Source: Seison nebaliae
Lineage: Eukaryota > Rotifera > Pararotatoria > Seisonacea > Seisonidae
DNA length: 33,036 nucleotides
Assembly (NCBI GenBank): GCA_023231475.1
Contig: JALJEE010003119.1
Span: 1 to 33,036, forward strand
Direction of reading: 5' to 3'
Shown in pieces: positions 31,187 through 33,036 of the stretch. The translations under genes were made by a program, and so were the position numbers. A model generated the notes under the pieces. The model was given only the letters and a program-made list of their open reading frames with translations, had not been told where the DNA came from and did no database searches. How positions within the stretch are numbered: the first letter of the stretch is position 1; every line of letters starts with the position of its first letter.

Positions 31187-31862
31187 ATGTTCCTTATCTT
31201 AATTTTAATTGCTTCTGTTCTACGATTTATATCCAGTTTCATCTTTTATTATTCCAATTCGAATAAAGTCATTTTAAGCGCTAACTAAATCTTATACAGT
31301 CGAAGTAACAACTGCCAATAACGATAATTATCGTCCGAGTTGTGGATTGATATCAGACCTATTTGACGGACCAGGAACATGGAACCAGATTTCTGTAAGA
31401 CTCTATGATGTTTTGGGATCACATACCGAATGGATTCCAATCCGTGAATTACATCGAGGTCACACATCTTCCGTTGTCATAAAAGATATCCTACGTGATC
31501 TCGATCATATAGAAATTTCCTATAGACGTCCAAGAAGTTTTTTCTATTTCTGGAAACGTTGTGATTTATGGAAATTACAGCGAGTTAATTTTCTTTCTAT
31601 TGAAATTTCAACTATTGTATAATATTTAAAATTTTCTATTCATTCCACTAATTTTATTGATTGACATTTTTAGATAATTGTTCGAGATCTCATTGATCAT
31701 AAAAGTTATGTGACGAAATGTAATTGCTGGTTCGATCGACAACATCATGTGGTTGATAGGAAGTTACATGAATTTACTCCTAAAGTCGATTCGGTAGATA
31801 ACACTTATGAAGGAGAAGATGAATCAGGATTATCCAGCATCTTATCATGGGCGGGTAAATAA
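31187..31862 (+). CDS. Secreted single-PLAT-domain protein, unit 2
   Basis: Exons 31187-31235 (49 nt), 31279-31583 (305 nt) and 31674-31862 join in phase to 180 residues. The start is a signal peptide (MFLILILIASVLRFIS). Residues about 20-145 make one PLAT/LH2 domain: S-Y-T-V-E-V-T-T-A, GPGTWNQISVRLYDVLGSHT, SVVIKDILRDLDHIEISYRR, C-D-L-W-K-L-Q-R and, from the last exon, I-I-V-R-D-L-I-D-H-K-S-Y-V-T-K-C-N-C-W-F-D. The last part is the family's typical W-x-L-x-x-I-x-V ... C-x-x-W-F pattern. The C-terminal 35 residues are acidic and polar. No lipase or lipoxygenase catalytic domain is attached, so it is a free-standing binding module, a tandem duplicate of unit 1. Its function is unknown. Confidence 0.82.
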
Positions 31863-32154
31863 CAAATCATTTAACATCATGCACAAAAGATTGTATGAAT
31901 TCGAAATACAAAAAAAAATTATTTTTTCCTTGTTATTGTTTTCCAGATTTCTTTACTCACACTTGTTAATCATATTAAACCTTTAAAATCAATCTCATTA
32001 CTAAGCCTTTCTCTTCAATGTGGAGAAAAAGTAAAATAAAAAAAAATAGCGAGTTGAAAAAGTGAAAATTTGCTTTTATTATTTTTGTTTCGTCTGTCTG
32101 TCCTCTTCACCATTTGTTTAGTTTTTAGAAAGGGAATCAATTTTGAAAAAAAAA

Positions 32155-32394
32155 ATGAATAGAACATTAGAAATCGTCGAACTTCGTCATCAGATGCAAA
32201 TTTTGCAAGATGAGATGGTGAATATAATGAAACAAATGAATGTTATACAAAGAAAATTGGACGACTTAACGGATGAAGAATTAACTACAGAATCTATGAA
32301 ATCTTGGTCAATTACAGACTACAAAGGTGAAAATAACATGGAGACCGAACCGAAAGAATCGTTAAAATCCTTTCAATTCAATTTCAAACAATAA
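32155..32394 (+). CDS. Small coiled-coil ORF (79 aa)
   Basis: The ATG at 32155 opens 79 codons. The first 45 residues form a regular heptad helix (TLEIVELRHQMQILQDEMVN; MKQMNVIQRKLDDLTDEEL) and the rest is polar and acidic. I do not recognise it. It could be a short stand-alone adaptor or the last exon of a longer gene. An AATAAA at about 32488 would serve as its polyadenylation signal. The heptad register is clear enough to prefer a real gene over noise. Confidence 0.5.
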   Translation: MNRTLEIVELRHQMQILQDEMVNIMKQMNVIQRKLDDLTDEELTTESMKSWSITDYKGENNMETEPKESLKSFQFNFKQ

Positions 32395-32902
32395 TCTTTT
32401 AATCAATTTATTGAAACATTCAAAGCTTCATAATTCATTCATAATTCAGTGATAATTGTTTTTTTCAAAAGATTCTTGTAGATAGAAATAAAATCCCTTC
32501 ATTAATCTAATCTTCAAATTTCAAACGTTAATTTTTTCTACATGTTTGTCACATTTTGAATAAGATAAATTCGACAAAAACTTTTAATGTAATTTATTTA
32601 AATGAAAATTACATATGACTATTATTATTAATTACTGATCATAAAATGAATGAAAACGATTTCGAATATATAATATGTGAATAGTCACTTGGTTTTAATA
32701 AAAGACTGATGTTAGTCTATTATGCCTTTAGAATTTGTTCAGAATGATCTTAATCAAAGAAAGATATTCTAACAATGAAGAAACAGAAGTACTCTGATAT
32801 GTAAAAAGAAACATAAATATCTGACTATTAGTGCTGTGAATATGATCCATGAGTCTGGCTAATAGCTTGGCTCGAGCTTTGTATGTATAGGACTCGAGTC
32901 TA
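32395..32902. other. Intergenic stretch before the minisatellite
   Basis: AT-rich with a likely polyadenylation signal near 32488. A minus ORF at 32728-32949 runs out of the tandem repeat and has no independent support. Confidence 0.4.
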
Positions 32903-33036
32903 GGACATAAGAGCCACGAGACAAAAGAGCCACGGCACAAAAGAGCCACGGGACAAAAGAGCCATGGACAAAAGAGCCACGAGACAAAAGAGCCATGGAC
33001 AAAAGAGCCACGGACAAAAGAGCCACGCAGACTTTG
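32903..33036. repeat. Minisatellite with 14-16 bp units
   Basis: Eight copies of a unit like ACAAAAGAGCCACGG, varying in CACGGG, CACGAG and CATGG at the end, run to the right edge of the window. The repeat is markedly richer in GC than its surroundings and may continue beyond. Confidence 0.9.

Overview
The window is AT-rich eukaryotic nuclear DNA with compact genes. By eye I can build multi-exon models whose introns are mostly 35-70 nt, begin with GT, end with AG and join with matching phase. The deduced ATP synthase subunit c ends in the arthropod-type -LLFAF, and several proteins carry long Asn or Thr runs. I therefore infer a small-genome arthropod, possibly an acariform mite; this is not proven. 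All exon boundaries are my own reading of the sequence and have no transcript support.

Layout, left to right. 1-450: a PHD-finger-like reading frame interrupted at the canonical Trp. 976-3389 (+): a 738-aa coiled-coil protein. 3726-4056: two copies of a short GC-rich element with a hairpin, possibly a small RNA. 4310-4798 (-): mitochondrial ATP synthase subunit c. 5558-7324 (-): a DRAM/TMEM150-like membrane protein. 7325-9584: no gene recognised. 9585-12326 (-): a membrane protein with an outer PLAT domain, a Thr-rich stalk, one membrane span and a long Asn-rich tail with four D-x-N-G-R-like motifs. 13063-15136 (-): a secreted protein with four Ly6/three-finger-like domains. 15364-17328 (-): mitochondrial prolyl-tRNA synthetase. 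17303-19502 (-): MIC60/mitofilin, whose last codons overlap the first codons of the synthetase model. 20295-20387 (-): a type II tRNA-like gene with an odd anticodon loop. 20600-21890: decayed LINE reverse-transcriptase pieces. 22630-27154 (+): an unrecognised ORF and an unrecognised five-exon gene. 27394-27759 (+): a small secreted peptide precursor. 27890-28525 (-): CMC1-like COX assembly protein. 29110-29865 (-): a short eIF2-beta. 30502-31862 (+): two tandem secreted PLAT units with identical exon sizes and only one final exon between them. 32155-32394 (+): a small coiled-coil ORF. 32903-33036: a minisatellite running to the window end.

Themes. Four genes serve mitochondria (ATP synthase subunit c, PARS2, MIC60, CMC1), and MIC60 and PARS2 are packed head-to-tail. 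Three PLAT domains and four Ly6-like domains make up an unusual stock of extracellular modules. The most original items are the tandem PLAT locus that may share a last exon, the PLAT membrane protein with a prion-like tail, the four-domain Ly6 protein, the duplicated hairpin element near 4 kb, and the abnormal tRNA.
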